This document shows, one piece after another, positions 1-12,600 of a stretch of DNA of 64,000 nucleotides. Below the pieces are notes generated by a model that saw only the letters and a program-made list of their open reading frames with translations, was not told where the DNA came from and made no database searches. Both the position numbers and the translations under genes were made by a program. Position 1 is the first letter of the stretch. Each line of letters begins with the position of its first letter. The DNA is from Eutypella sp. D-1 (Eukaryota; Ascomycota; Sordariomycetes; Xylariales; Diatrypaceae). The DNA is taken from positions 3,162,001 to 3,226,000 of the forward strand of contig JAJTTP010000003.1 in NCBI GenBank assembly GCA_023313575.1. The letters run 5' to 3'.

Positions 1-2
1 TA

Positions 3-827
3 ACCCCGACGCCCTCCGCGATCCTGGGCCCCTTCTACCGCGCAAACGCGCCGATCCTCCCGCTAGGCGCGAGTATCCTGCGGGCGCCGACGCGGGAGAA
101 CCTCAACGTCGACCTCGACTCGAACCAATCAGAGGCGGATTACAGGGAGGCGGCGGCGCACGAGGCTAGCACGCGGGACCTGGCGCGGGTGCGCGGGCGC
201 GTCCTGTCGGCGCGCACGGGGCGCGCGGTCCCGGGCGGCGCGACCGTCGAGGTCTGGCAGTCGGCGCCGGGGGGTCTGTACGAGCAGCAGGACCCGCTGC
301 AAGCGGACATGAATCTGCGGGGCCGGTTCGTCGTGCCTCCCGCGTCCCTATCCCTCCCTGCGTCCAACACGGCAGGAGCAAAAGTAAAAGCAGAAGGAGA
401 AGGACGAGGCGAGGGAGAAGCAGATCCAAGAGCAGGCTCGTACGGCCTCGTATGTCTGCGCCCGACACCGTACCCGGTCCCCGACGACGGGCCCGCGGGC
501 CGGCTCCTGGCGCTGCTGGATCGGCAGCCGCGGAGGCCGGGACACCTGCACTTCGTGGTGCGCGCCCCGGGCTACGCGACCCTCACTACCCAGGTCTTCG
601 ACCGCGCCGACCCCCTCGTCGCTGACGACTCCGTCTTCGCTGTCAAGCGCGCTCTATGTGTTGCTTTTGAGCCTTTTGAAGGGGAGGGGGGTGGGGATGG
701 GGATGGCGTGGGGAGTAAGAATGGGGAGGGTAGGGATGGGATTGACTGGGAGGGCGAGCGCCGTAGGGCTCGTCTGCCTTTGCCTAAGTGGACCCTTGAC
801 TTCGACTTCTCGCTGGCCGAGCTATAG
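3..827 (+). CDS. Intradiol ring-cleavage dioxygenase (catechol/hydroxyquinol 1,2-dioxygenase type), 5' partial
   Basis: The reading frame is open from the window edge to a TAG, so the N-terminus is missing. Family knowledge: these enzymes use non-haem Fe(III) to split catechol or hydroxyquinol rings between the two hydroxyls, feeding the beta-ketoadipate pathway in the cytosol. Seen here: the segment AILGPFYRANAP that precedes the catalytic core; GGLYEQQ with the first Tyr ligand, followed by MNLRGRF; PTPYPVPDDGP with the second Tyr ligand; and RPGHLHF with the catalytic Arg and both His ligands. All four iron ligands are therefore present. Two low-complexity stretches interrupt the core: an Ala/Gly/Glu/Lys-rich segment after MNLRGRF and a Gly/Asp-rich segment near the C-terminus. 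Neither shows convincing splice sites, so both may be translated. Whether the substrate is catechol or hydroxyquinol cannot be told. Confidence 0.85.
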   Translation, partial: TPTPSAILGPFYRANAPILPLGASILRAPTRENLNVDLDSNQSEADYREAAAHEASTRDLARVRGRVLSARTGRAVPGGATVEVWQSAPGGLYEQQDPLQADMNLRGRFVVPPASLSLPASNTAGAKVKAEGEGRGEGEADPRAGSYGLVCLRPTPYPVPDDGPAGRLLALLDRQPRRPGHLHFVVRAPGYATLTTQVFDRADPLVADDSVFAVKRALCVAFEPFEGEGGGDGDGVGSKNGEGRDGIDWEGERRRARLPLPKWTLDFDFSLAEL

Positions 828-2285
828 ACGAGGGCTCAAAACCAAGACGGACAAGGCACGGCATTGCATTATGCCGTTACAGGCTTGGGTGAAGAAGGTG
901 GTGCTGCTGTTGTTTAATTATGGGTGGATTATCGGGTAGACTGATTTGTCAAGTAGGAAGTAGTCGTGCCTCATGGTGCAAAAGAAAGGGGGAGAGGGAG
1001 GGGGGGCGGTGGATGACAGAGAAAGAAAGCCCGAGCTAGTATTCCTGAACAAACATTAGATGAGTCTCGTTCCGGAGCCGAGAATCTGCGCCGCGAGTCC
1101 TGATATGTGACTACTAAAGCGTATATATATACTACATGTGCGACACCGTAAGTCGACGCGGCGGCCCAGACTCCTCGTCCTGCCCCTCAGCCCGCCACCG
1201 GGCCATTTATAAGAGAAATCCAGAGCATGAGCGTTGGTGCATATATGTGTGTACAACAAAAAAAAAGTTATATTGGTTCTGTAGATAGACGACAGACAGT
1301 ATCGTACAACATATATGGGTATATTGAGAAGAAACAGGAATGATATTGGTACATGCTGCGTGCTCCGTATCCCATACCACGGCAGGTTTTGCTGAAACAT
1401 AGGCGAGCAGAGCAAGAACCCCCTCCTTCCGTTTTCCTCCCATGCCTTTTCGTTCCCTTTTGTAAAGTGGCAGTGGCAGAGAAGGCGGCTGCAGTGTGGT
1501 TTGGTGCGGTGCGGTGTAGTGTTGCGTTGATATTTGCCCTTTCACCTCGGACACGATACACATACCAGCCGCTCGCTTTCCTCCCTCCCCTCGGGCTGGC
1601 CTTAGGCAGGCAGGCAGGCGAGGCGAAGAGGAGCGTGCGTTCATATATGGATGCGCATCTATCTACCCACTTAGACCCGCACGACCATTCCACCTGGTTT
1701 ATATCCACCCGCCAAAAAAATCTCGACCTATGACAAGGCGACAAAAAAGGACGCGCGCACTGCATCGCATCGCATCGCACCGCACATATATATGCACGTC
1801 ATATAATGGCGCGCGCAAGCGCGAGCGATGTAACGAGGGGCGTAAGCTTAGCTGAATGGCTGGTTCCAGGCGGGTTGAAGTTGAATTTTTCTTCGATTCG
1901 GCTAAGTGTTTTGGCGCCTTCCCCATCATCCAATCCAGAAGACAGACAGTATATCAAAAAAAAAAGGGGGGGAGATAAAACCCGGCCTGACTCCCCCTGC
2001 CTGAACGGCTCGTCCGGTTATTTCACTCTTCTCTTCGCCTTAACCCCGCCGTGGAAGTGACCAAACCAAACCAAACCAAACCAAAGCGGATTTCCCGTGT
2101 ATTCGGCCTCCCCGCCCACGAAGATGGGGTGGGGTAGTGTGTGGTCTAAGCCAAGACAAAAGAGTATACATGATGTAAAAAAGGCAAGGCAAGGCAAGGA
2201 AAGGCAAGACCTCATCCAAAGTACATGCGCGCACACACACGCGCATACACTCACACGCAGATATATAATATACAACACGGACCAA
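828..2285. other. Intergenic region with simple repeats
   Basis: No supported gene. It lies between the 3' ends of two convergent genes and should hold both 3' UTRs. Small tandem runs are visible: ACCAA-type pentamers near 2061-2085 and GGCAA-type pentamers near 2181-2207. The short open frames lack splice support and overlap on both strands. Confidence 0.6.
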
Positions 2286-4735
2286 TCACATGGCCTCACC
2301 GATAATATTCCCGATAGCGCCGCCGATCTCGCCGAACAGGACGCCGCGGAAGATAGTCTCGCCCATGTCCTCGACCCAGTGACCCGTCTTCTTGAGGCGG
2401 GCCCGCCAGAGCGCGCGTTCCGGCTCCGGCAGGTCCTCCCACGCCGTCGCGGGGCCGTGCGCCGCCTCGTCGTGCAGGCCTACGTGTAGGTCCGGGAGCT
2501 CCCCCGGCCCCGCGGGGTTGGCGTCGTCGTGCTTGATGATTATCCGTTGTTGCTGTTGCGCTTCGTTGTTTCCGCTATCTTCTTCTTCTTCTGATGATGA
2601 TAGTGGTCTGAAGTCCGCTAGGAGACCCTGGATGTTTTTGGGGTTTAGAGTTGCGTCTGCGTCCGTAGTCGCTTGCGGTACCGGGTCCGTGTTGACGTCG
2701 GGATCGACGACGCGGCCTACGTCTCTCCGCAGGGGCGTGGTCCACGATACGGGTAGGTACTCCTTGATGCCGAGGACGGGGTCGGTGATGCCCTTCGCCT
2801 CCATGAAGGTCTGTCCCACGAAGGCCATGATGAGGATCACGACGGTGAGGACGGTGAGGACCGCGACGGGCGATTCGCCCCGCGATTTCAGAGCGACGAC
2901 GTAGCGCGACGATGGTTTCGGCTTCGACGATGATGAGCCCCCCTCATCCTTCTCCTTTGGCGGCGGCGGCGGCGCTGGTAGCGACTTGTCGGCGTAGCTC
3001 TTCAGGGGTATGTCGTGGATCACTGTCGTGAAACCGACGGCGACGCTGGCGAGCTTGACCGAGATGTGTTCGGGCTTCTTCGCGGCGTCGGGTGGGTTGA
3101 ACGGGGAGAATGTCAGGCTGGTTATGTTGGAAGGATGCGCAGCCTTGATGACCTTGAACGGTGCGAGGTTAGACAGGAGGCCCACGTCTAGGGTGGTCTT
3201 GTGCTCCAGGGTATAAAGTGATATAGACGAGTCATTGCCGGCGACCGCGATGACGAATTGTGCATTATCCTGCTTCTCGGAGGGCGAGGAGGGCGGGGAG
3301 AGATTCCGGACGGCGAGACCGGTGGCCTTGGTCACGGAGCTGGGTAATGACTTGTGAATGGTTAGGCGGGCGTTTTCCTGGTTCCCGCTCGGAAGGCGAA
3401 ACCCCTGTATAGAGACACCGCGGGAAGCGGGCTTGTTGACGACGGCGACCAGGAAGCCGGGGGTCAGGTATCGCAGGGACCGGAAGGAGGGTCTCGCGGC
3501 TGATCCGTCCTCGGGGGTGAGGCTATAAACGCACTTAGCGTCGGAGATATTCTCCTTGTTCACCTCGACGGTGAAGATGTCATGATCGTCGCAATAGGCG
3601 AGCTCATAGGTGTCGTTAGTCTTCTGGACGACATCTAAATCCATTGCTTCCTTGGCAATGTCCAACGTGCCCCAAAGATTCCACCTGACGGCTCGGGACG
3701 GGGAAGGGGGTACATCGAAAAGGGCGATCTGGGGAACTCGTGAAAAGCCAGTGGCGGCAGCGCCGAGTTGTGGTTGAGCCTCGAAAGGGGATGTGAGTCT
3801 AAGGAGGCGTTGATAAGTGTCCCCATCCTTATGCAGGAACAGCGAATCCCTCGACAGTTCCTCGACTACTACGGCCGAGGGGGTGGAGGTGGAAGTGGAG
3901 GTGGAAGTGGAGGTGGAGCCAGAGTCTGAGTTTGAGGTTGAGTTTGAGGGGGGATTTTGAGAGTTTAGTGAATTATTTTCCGTATTTTTTGAAATTTCCG
4001 AATTTTTTGAATTCTTGGTATTCTTGGGCTTTTCACCGCTCTTCTTCTTGGCCTTAGCCGCCGACGCTGACGCCGAGGCCGAGACCGAGCTTGAGTTTGA
4101 CCCTGACCCTGACCCTGAACTTGAGCTTGCGCTTGCGCTTTTAACGGTTAGAACCCGAAAGGTTTGGTTCTTTCCCTTTTTGATATCGTCCGGACCGGAA
4201 TTCACCCCAGCAAAGACAGTGACGGAACCATCTTGTTTGTTGCGAGGACCGACAGCGAGGGAAGTTGGGTTATCTTCGTCTTTGCGCAATTCGAGTTCTG
4301 TTACTTGCGACAGATCGGTTGGATTATTGGAGGTATCAAGGAGTGTCTAATAAAAAGGGAGAAGAAGGGATTAAAAGGGATTAGTTAGTTAGTTATTCAT
4401 TTAGTTATTTAGTTATTATTAATTAGCCCGAAAATGGTTCAGGGTGGTCATCATCATTAAAAAATTCCCATTAAAATTTCCAGGGATGGGATGGGATGGT
4501 GGATAAGTTTGATAGTGGATGACAGGCTTGACAGGAATGGGGGGAAACGGAGTGATCAACAACGATGATGATGATAGTTAGAAAAAAAAAAGAAAACACT
4601 TACGATCTTGTTTCCGACCCCATTGCGACCCGAGCCGCCTCCTCCTCCGACTACCAGGCGATTCTCGTCGATCCAGTCGCATACGTAGAGTGGGTATGTG
4701 AGGGTGATCTTGGCGCTTTCGATCTGGGGCGCCAT
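2286..4735 (-). CDS. SEC12: SEC12-like guanine nucleotide exchange factor for Sar1 (ER type II membrane protein)
   Basis: Two exons, 4735-4604 and 4346-2286, joined in phase 0 (donor GTAAGT, acceptor TTATTAG), give 730 residues. The splice brings together VVGGGGGSGRNGVGNKI and TLLDTSNNPTDLSQ, the glycine-rich first blade typical of fungal Sec12/PREB WD40 propellers. Known role: it loads Sar1 with GTP at the ER to start COPII coat assembly. A single hydrophobic segment at about residues 533-556 (SPVAVLTVLTVVILIMAFVG) separates the cytosolic propeller from a lumenal tail of about 175 residues, the Sec12 topology. An inserted Ser/Gly/Ala, Lys/Asn and Ser/Thr tract lies near residues 110-190, between propeller blades, and is encoded partly by microsatellites. 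The 257-nt intron has TTAG-type repeats. Start: the first ATG of exon 1 (MAPQIESAKI). Confidence in the family is good; exchange activity is inferred. Confidence 0.85.
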
Positions 4736-6317
4736 TGTGGGTGACGTGGGTGAGGTGAGATGAGGTTCTTCTTTTCTATTTTAGGAGGGGAGGGGAGGGG
4801 AGGGGTGAGTTGAATATAGTATCGTGTCGTGTCGTATCGTGAAGTGTCGCGTCGTCTCTTCTTGTATCGTCCCGTCCCGTCTCGTCTCTCGTCTCTCGTC
4901 TTGCCGTCGTTTCAAAAGGTGTAAGGAATTATCGTCAAATATGGTGATGTCTGAGTAAAGCGTGAACATGCGAATTCATCTTCGAGGGAAATCGGGAAAT
5001 CCCAAAGGGTCTGTCTGTTTGGGCCACTTCGGTAAGTCCGGTGGTGGTGGTGGTGGTGCTGCTGGCTATTCGGGGAGATTGACGGGGATGATGACGGCGG
5101 GCCGATATTTCCTCACATTAATAAGTATATGATAGGATTAACAATATAGTAAGTAGTAGTAGTAGCTAGGTAGTAATAGGAAAAATAATGCAGTACAATA
5201 CGGTACAAAGTATCATACACAAAGAAGGAGGTCACTTCATTGGGAGTTTAGAAGTAAAATATGTAGTTGTCCAACTGAATGAAGCCGACCTCCCACTCTA
5301 AAAAAAAAAAAAAGTGATGATGATGATGATGGATAAGAGGACACGAAGGCGCGATTGAATGGCCTAGCGGGCAAGATGACGCATAGCCTGCACCTGCACC
5401 CCCCGTGGACCTAACTAACTAACCTTAAAGCCTAGCGAGTAAAAAAGCTGCCCCAGAGGACCCACTCAATGCCACTCTACAGCAAAACCATTACCGGTTA
5501 CTGGTAATCAAGGGAATCCACCCCGGGCCAACTACCACCACCACCATCGCTATCGCTAATAAACCATGCGATGCACTTTTCTAAAGTAAGTATATTATAT
5601 ATAAGTACTTACGTAGATAACTGAGCTTCAGAAAAGGTTCTTTTCTCGCGATCGTGCTAAAATTTCACTTTATTTCATGTGCTTGAAATTCGCAAGTGCC
5701 GTGATACTTACATTTGTCCATGAATACTTAAACTACCTCGCGCTTCATCAGGTCAGATCAGATGTTTATGTTCAACTAGATTTAGATGGATAGCCATATC
5801 AATCATATTGGAGGCCGACAAAAGAGAGCCATGTTTTTTTTATTTTCTTCTTCTTCTTCTTCTTCTTCTTCTTCTTTTTTCCCCTCTTCTTTCACAACGG
5901 CTATCCTGCTGTTGTTGCGTTGCATTGCCTCTTGTTAGGTACACGCCATATTCAGTCAATCACCCATCCATCCATCCACCCATGTCCCATCCATCCCATT
6001 CAGCCGCAACAAAGTTGTCTTAGATGACCCAGATTCTCGGATCCCAGCCCTCCCAGTTGTCAGACTTCCATCCAGTCCCATATAGTCGTAATAGAACCCC
6101 CCTCCCCCCCTTTCCTTGTTGTAAGTAGCTTATTTTTTTAAGAAGAAAAACATCCCACCGCGCTTTAGCTCTAGTTTCTATCGGATCAACCCATTTGCGC
6201 CCTTGCCAGACAAATATCAACCCTCTTAACATTCTAAATGGCCCATAACTCCTCAACCGCTCCTCATTTTAGGTAGGTAAGTAGGTAGGTAGATAGGTAA
6301 GGTGTATGGTGGCCAAG
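4736..6317. other. Intergenic region, SEC12 promoter side, microsatellite-rich
   Basis: No supported gene. The part next to SEC12 carries GAGGG repeats (4785-4806) and TCGT/CGTCC-type pentamers (4820-4890). Further on are a GGT run (5039-5056), a poly-A tract near 5300 and a TTC trinucleotide array (about 5845-5875). The short open frame over the TTC array is a repeat product. Confidence 0.55.
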
Positions 6318-7744
6318 CTACCAGGGCATGAGGTTAGGCGGCAGCATGGGATACTCGACGCCATCAATGACTTCGGTGCCGTAGCCGAGATCCCTGGAGT
6401 CCAGGGCGCCGCGGCCGTTGTCACCTTCACCGTCGCCGTCGCCGCCGCTACCGCCCTCGTCCCTCTTCCAGTTAGGGCGGCAGTCGCCGGGGATGTACTT
6501 GGCAGCGTCCATGCCGAGAGTCATCTTGACCTCGGGGCAGTACTTCCAGATGTGCTTGCGCTTCTCGGGGGTGCCCCAGATGCCGGCGTGCATGTTGGTG
6601 CCGCTAGCGCCCATGTGGTAGCCCAGGGGCTCGTAGTGCCCGTCGCGCCAGTCGTCGATGCCCTCGACCCACTCGCCCGCGGCGGCAGCCGCAAGCGTGT
6701 TGTTATACGCGGCTAGGACTTCCGAGCCGCTGCCCTCCTTGACGATCGCCTCCGACACCCCCTGGTTCATCTCCCCGCTGAACTGCAGCGACACCGACCC
6801 GTTGGCCATCTTGGCGCCGAGCCGGTCGCCAAGCCGGTCCGTCAGCCACACGTCCTCGGGCGCGCCGCCGTCGACGCGGACCTGTTCGCGCAGGATCTCG
6901 ACGATGGGGCTGACGCGGCGCAGGGACAGGCCGCCGTTGCCGCCGAAGCGGCCGGACGGGTTCCAGGGAGCGCCGACCCAGTCGTACTCGAGGTAGTCGT
7001 CGATGTTCTGGCGGCTGTTGGCGCAGAGGATGCTGTCGCTCTGGAAGACGAGGAGCCACTCGGCGGGCTGCAGCACGGTCTCGTAGAGCCAGAGGTTCGT
7101 CAGGAACCGGCTGATGTACTCGGTGCTCGCCACCGACATGTTCGGCGGGATGTACGTCAGGTCCAGCTTGCCGATGTCCACCTGGTGCCGGATCGCCACC
7201 GACTGGTTGATGCTGGCCACCGACTCCTCCGACCCCATGAACCGGAACCGCCAGTCCGGCGGCACCACCGAGATGAAGTGCAGCATCAGCGGCGCCAGGA
7301 ACGCGTACGGCCGGTTCTCGATCAGCAGCGCCACCTTCGACACGTTGTACTGCGCGTACGCCGGCCGCTGGTACGCAAGCGATACCCGCGGCACGTCGAC
7401 CTTCCGAATCGTCGGCGCCGAGAGATACAGCGATAATCCTCTGGGTTTTTAAGACTGTCAGCCTGTTCGTCGTCTATCATCGGCCGCCCTCCTTGGTCAG
7501 GGGTAGTGGCCATTCAAGCCAGGGTAGGGTAGAAGGAGGTGTAATGGTTTTTTCTTTTCACTTACACTATCACAAGGAAAGCTGCTAAGAGTCTCATACG
7601 ACGGGTGGTGCCGGACCAAAATAGATGACCCATTACGCCGAGCTTGTTGAATATCTCGCGCACCTCGCGCATCTGGCCGTCGCCGCCGCCCTCACGCATC
7701 CACGCCGGGGCGTGCATAGTTGGCTGAGAGAAAATATTCCCCAT
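6318..7744 (-). CDS. DUF5672 family protein, membrane-anchored (glycosyltransferase-like), paralog 1
   Basis: Exons 7744-7566 and 7440-6318 (donor GTAAGT, acceptor CCCAG, 125-nt intron, phase 2) give 433 residues. The splice completes one hydrophobic segment, RLLAAFLVIVGLSLYLSA, at about residues 50-70, predicting a type II signal anchor with a lumenal C-terminal domain. The body matches DUF5672: SKVALLIENRP, LHFISVVPPDWRFRF, IGKLDL, DSILCANS, DWVGAPW and GGNGGLSLRR. These blocks resemble nucleotide-sugar-dependent glycosyltransferases, and the DSIL Asp could act like a DXD metal site; that is inference and no activity is proven. The C-terminus has a YHMGASG block and a Gly/Asp-rich tract (about residues 390-405). 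A paralog lies about 7 kb away on the other strand. The start is the ATG opening MGNIFSQP; no upstream exon was sought beyond this. Confidence 0.8.
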
Positions 7745-9618
7745 TGGTGCGGTAAAGTGAATGAAGAAAAGTATATATAGAGATGTATATTAATATTGCT
7801 GATCGGCCGCGGGAAATAAATCGTCCAGTCAGGTTAGGTGTAGATATATTGATATTGATGAGAGGGTTGACCGATGAAGAGAACGAAGAGATCAAGGATG
7901 ACTAGAGATAGGAAAAAGCAATAGAGACAAAGAAAGATGTCCAGATGACAGGCAAAGTTAAAATTGTAGTGCAGTGGGCTGCTGAGAAGAACTCTCTGGT
8001 AAGAAGCGGGAGGGAAGAGGTGACTACTACTACTACCAGCTGTGCATCCCCTTCCCTACCTATGGAGGTACCAATTTCGGTTTTGTTCTGCGATTTGGGT
8101 TTGAAAGGGCAACATGTAAAAGCCCGGAATGTTCCAAGGGGGTTATGTTTGCACCTCTGGTAAAACCTAACTTTGTTTTTGGTGCAGTGCCGGGATGGGA
8201 TGTGAAGGGGGGCGCCGAGGAGGATGGCGGCCTCTGCCAATGAATTTCATATGAAAAGGGGGAAGGGGAGGAAGAAAAATTGGAATTATTGGAATTCCAG
8301 GCCACTTTATTAATGATGGGATTATTGGCGTCTATGGAATGTCTCCCCTCGTAACAGGATGGGTTATACTATATGGAATACGTAGGTAGGTGAAAAGTAC
8401 GACGTTATGGCTGGGTACGGTAGTAGAGGTAGTAGAGAGGGCGGGAGGATCTACAGGCAAACACGGGTGGATTGTCTCTCGGCTGTTCATGGGCGTACAC
8501 TACCTGCCTACATGCCTAGAAGGTACCTAACATTGGCCGCCGCATTTCAAAACCTTCCATTTACACTTTCCTCCTTCATGGATCGGGCCCTGTGTCAGTC
8601 CTAATTTCAGTTGCTCTGTACCTACAACCGGCCAGCAGTGTCAAGCTTAAACCCAGAACTTGCAGCGTTATACATACATACCTAAGTACCTCATACATGA
8701 GTAAACCTTAAAAATGCAGAAGGGAAGAAATCATCCAATAAGATGATGGCGGAGTCATGTGCTATCGTTAAAAGGATCTTGCCTCTTGTTTGGTACTGGT
8801 TTTTCTTATAAAACGTAGTGTATTATATATATAATGTATATATACTATAAGATGGAAAATCAAGCCCATTTCAACAACGAACCAGCCGATAATTAGGAGA
8901 GTGTGTTGTTATATATCTCTGCGCTAGAAAGCGATAATGGAAAACGTGACGATCAGCCCCTAAACTCCCCACCCCCACTCGCGTAAGGCGTTGCTGGTCA
9001 GGGGTAGTCAGTCGATTTGGCTGCGCAGCTGGTGGTAATCCCGGTTGAGCACTATGCATACCCGACATATGAACCTGCCTGGCTGGATATGACTAATGAT
9101 CAAAGGCCCTTTCTTCTTCACGATGCCTATTTGAAAATACTACGACCCTGCTGGTTAATCGCATCGCGATATCAAGTCTACCGCTCTGTAAAAGAGCTGG
9201 TTCATCAGCTCGCAGGCCTATTTGGGTTGGGGCTGTTCACGTCGGCTATGCTTTACGAGAAAGCTTAGCGCAGGTGCAGAAAGAGGATGCCTACATAGTA
9301 ACTCAGGGCGTCTTGAACGCTGATTAGATGATGAAGTGAGAGGCCATCCGGGGGAATATGTACGTGTGTTATATGTGGGGGTGGCTTAGTGACTGGTATC
9401 CTATTACTGGACGTGGACGCCTACGTGGGAATATAGGACTATAGTTATGCTTGATTCTCAATCGGGCGCGAAAGCCTAGCTGCCAAGGCTTCCTGAAAGT
9501 TTTATATCTGGGTTTGATTAAGGCAGGCCGTGAACATCCTCCTCTTGGGGACACGGACCATATGTTGTTATTACCCTATGAGCATGTCAAATTGTGATCA
9601 ATATAATAATAAAAAATC
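7745..9618. other. Intergenic region
   Basis: Divergent spacer between the DUF5672 gene and the NACHT gene. The first few hundred bases should hold the DUF5672 promoter. A TATATA-rich stretch lies near 8820-8850. Short open frames occur on both strands without family resemblance or splice context, and I support none as a gene. Confidence 0.5.
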
Positions 9619-12600
9619 ATGGATCCTCTGAGCGCTCTGAGCATTGCTGCCGCCGTCGTCCAGTTTGTCGAGTTCGGTTCCAATATTGTGAAGGGAGCGC
9701 ACGATGCCTACAAGTCCGCGTCCAATTCAACTACGAAAGACCATTACATCGTGATAGACTCACATGACCTTTCGCGCCTTGTTGAAAATATCGAGTCCAA
9801 AATAAATGAGGGCCATTCTACCCGTGGGGAGACATATCCCCGGACGAGGTATATCGAGTCGAGCGAGGATATCTTCCGACGCCTTTGCAATGATTGCAGA
9901 GAGGTCGCGAGCTCTCTGGAGCACATATTTTCCAAAATTCGCCCACAGGGAAAGAGCAAGCTTACCCTGGCAGCTTCAAGCCTAGCATCAGAGCTGAAGA
10001 AGGTGGTTAAGGCAGGCGAGATTGAGAATTTGGCGGATAGGCTGTCCCTTGTCCGGCAACAGGTCATGATGACTGTGTTAACACTACTACTGTACGTCCC
10101 ACACTAGGATGGAGTTTCCGTTAGAAATTTCATGAGACTTATGGATGGTTATTATAGGGAAGAGGCGAAGAACAGCGGTGTCGATGTACGCAAGTTCGCC
10201 CAGCAGCAAGCTGACATGGCCGCCACGCTCGATCGCGTCGACCAGACTACGCGGATCTTCAGTACGGACCTCGCGAATATGATCCGCGTCGTGACGCCGA
10301 CGAACAGGTCGGAAACCAAGGAGGTGGTCGCCTACGTCTTTAGCGACAAATGAGATCCTTCCGACTACAAGAGCAACGACCGGCTAAATGTCGTAGACGA
10401 GAACAACGAAACCGACTCCATCGTGAGAAGCATCAAAAGCAGCTTGTTTTTCGAGTCGATGGACTACCGTGAGACAGCAATATCTGAGCAGCACGCGCGG
10501 ACGTTCGAATGGATATTCAGGGAGCCGAGGCGAGCGAATGCGAGCGAAGGCATTGGGGGCGAGCTGCTTTGGGACAGCTTCCCGGACTGGCTTGCGAATG
10601 GCGACACTAACCGGATATTCTGGGTAACAGGAAAGCCAGGGTCCGGGAAATCAACGTTGCTCAAGTTCATCGCGCACGACCCGCGGTTTCGGCGCTTGTT
10701 GGCCCAATGGGCGGGCGAGGGCGGCGGCGCCGAGGTGCTCACCAGCTGCTACTTCTCTTGGAACGCTGGCGTGCACCGGTTGCAGAAGACGCACGAGGGG
10801 CTGCTGCGGACGATCCTGTTTGAGGCGATAACACAGAAGCGGGCACTGGTGCCGCAGCTGTTCCCGCGACGGTGGCTCCTATCCCAGCTTTTTGGCGACC
10901 GGGTGGACCTACCCGAGATCGACTACAGGGAAGTGCTACGGTCGTTCAAGGCGCTAGTGGCGGCGATGGGTGAGACGCTAAGGCTGGCGCTGGTCATCGA
11001 CGGCCTCGACGAGTTTGAGGAGGGCGGACACAGCGAGCTTTTGGCACTGCTGCACGAGGCCAACACCAGCCCCTGGGTCAAGATCTGTACCAGCAGTCGT
11101 CCTTGGAACGTGTTTCAGGATGCGTACGCCGGTAGCCCCATGCTGAGGCTCGAGAATCTTACGCGCGACGATATCGACCTTTATGTGCGCGAGCAGCTTC
11201 AGCTCAGCACTGGCTTCCAGGAGTTCCAGGTCATCGACCCAGAGATGGCGGCCACCGTCATCAAAGACATCGTAGAAAAGTCAGCCGGCGTCTTCCTCTG
11301 GGTGTCCATCGTCACCGCACTGCTAGCGAAAGACTTTAGGGAGGGCTACAACCTATTCGACCTAAGAGCAACCGTGGACAGCATTCCGAGCGAGATATCC
11401 GAGCTTTTCACATACATCTGGCAGCGCACCAATGTGAGGTATCGGCAGGAGGCATTGCAGTACTTCCAGATTAAGGCAATCTGCGCAAAGTGGAACCTAA
11501 CTCTGTACTGCCTAACTTTCTGGCTTGGGGATCGGATGGTCCCTGTCGATATGAGGCTGCTGGATATAACACCTAACTATATAAATAAGGCCATTAAATC
11601 CCTGGCTCGCAGACTGGTGAGCCGCACCGGTGGTATCCTGGAGATATCCGGCTCCTTACCCGACCCGGAGGAGGCTACAGTAGACTTCATGCACCGCACG
11701 GCGGCGGAATGGGTATCAGAGAACTGGAACACCATCTCATTGCCGGTAGACGAGGATTTCGATCCGAATCTGTGGCTGCTGAAAGGTGAGGTGCTACGCA
11801 TGATGCGACAGATGGACCAGGGAGAGTTTAGAGACGCCAGCAGCCCCTGGCAGTTCTGGAAATACATCAGGACAGTCACCAAGTTAGCTACGACCGTCAA
11901 AGATACGGCATGGAACAGGAAAACACTTTCCGGGGCTTTGGACAGACTAGACAGTCAGCTTGGCAAGACAACAAGGCTAAGATCAAAGACCGGCACCTTT
12001 CACATATCCGACGCTCCTAGCTTCAACGAGAGGACGCCTAACGACATAGGCAACCACTGGTGCAACAATTCTAACTTTAAGACGTTCCGGAAGGTGCGGG
12101 CAGGGGAAGAGGACAATCTGTTCGAGGGCCCGCTCAATCTGCTGTTATATACGGCGCGCCTGCCAGTGGCTCCGTACATCAAATTCAAGCTTGAGCAGGA
12201 CCGGGCCGCGTTCTCGGTAGGCTTCACGGCCTCGGGTGCTGGGTTCCTGGAGAGCCTGGTCTTCGGCCCGCATTACCAGGACTTGCCTTTGGGGACGCAC
12301 GACGAGCCGCCGGCCTTCGGTCTGGACCGCGCGACGCGGTCCGAGCTCTTGGAGCTGCTCCTGCGCGAGGGCGTCTGCTTGGATCAGGTGGAGAGGGCTA
12401 GAAGTCACTTGAACATACCGAGCTCCGTGACGGTCATCCCCCTAGGCAAGTATGATGAGGGAGAATTTAAAGCGTATTGGGATACTATAATCAAAATACT
12501 CGACAGTCATATTTCTGGATCTAAAAAGGCCGCCATAGAGCCGATGGACTGCAGGGTCGAACAGCAGGTTATGTCTAAGGGAAAAGAACCACCCCGGGCT

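Noticed and set aside
166..551. Minus-strand open frames over the dioxygenase
   Set aside because: Shadow frames of a GC-rich coding sequence; the plus-strand frame has the catalytic motifs.
5808..6023. Open frame with a polyleucine stretch
   Set aside because: It is the translation of a TTC repeat, with no neighbouring exon.
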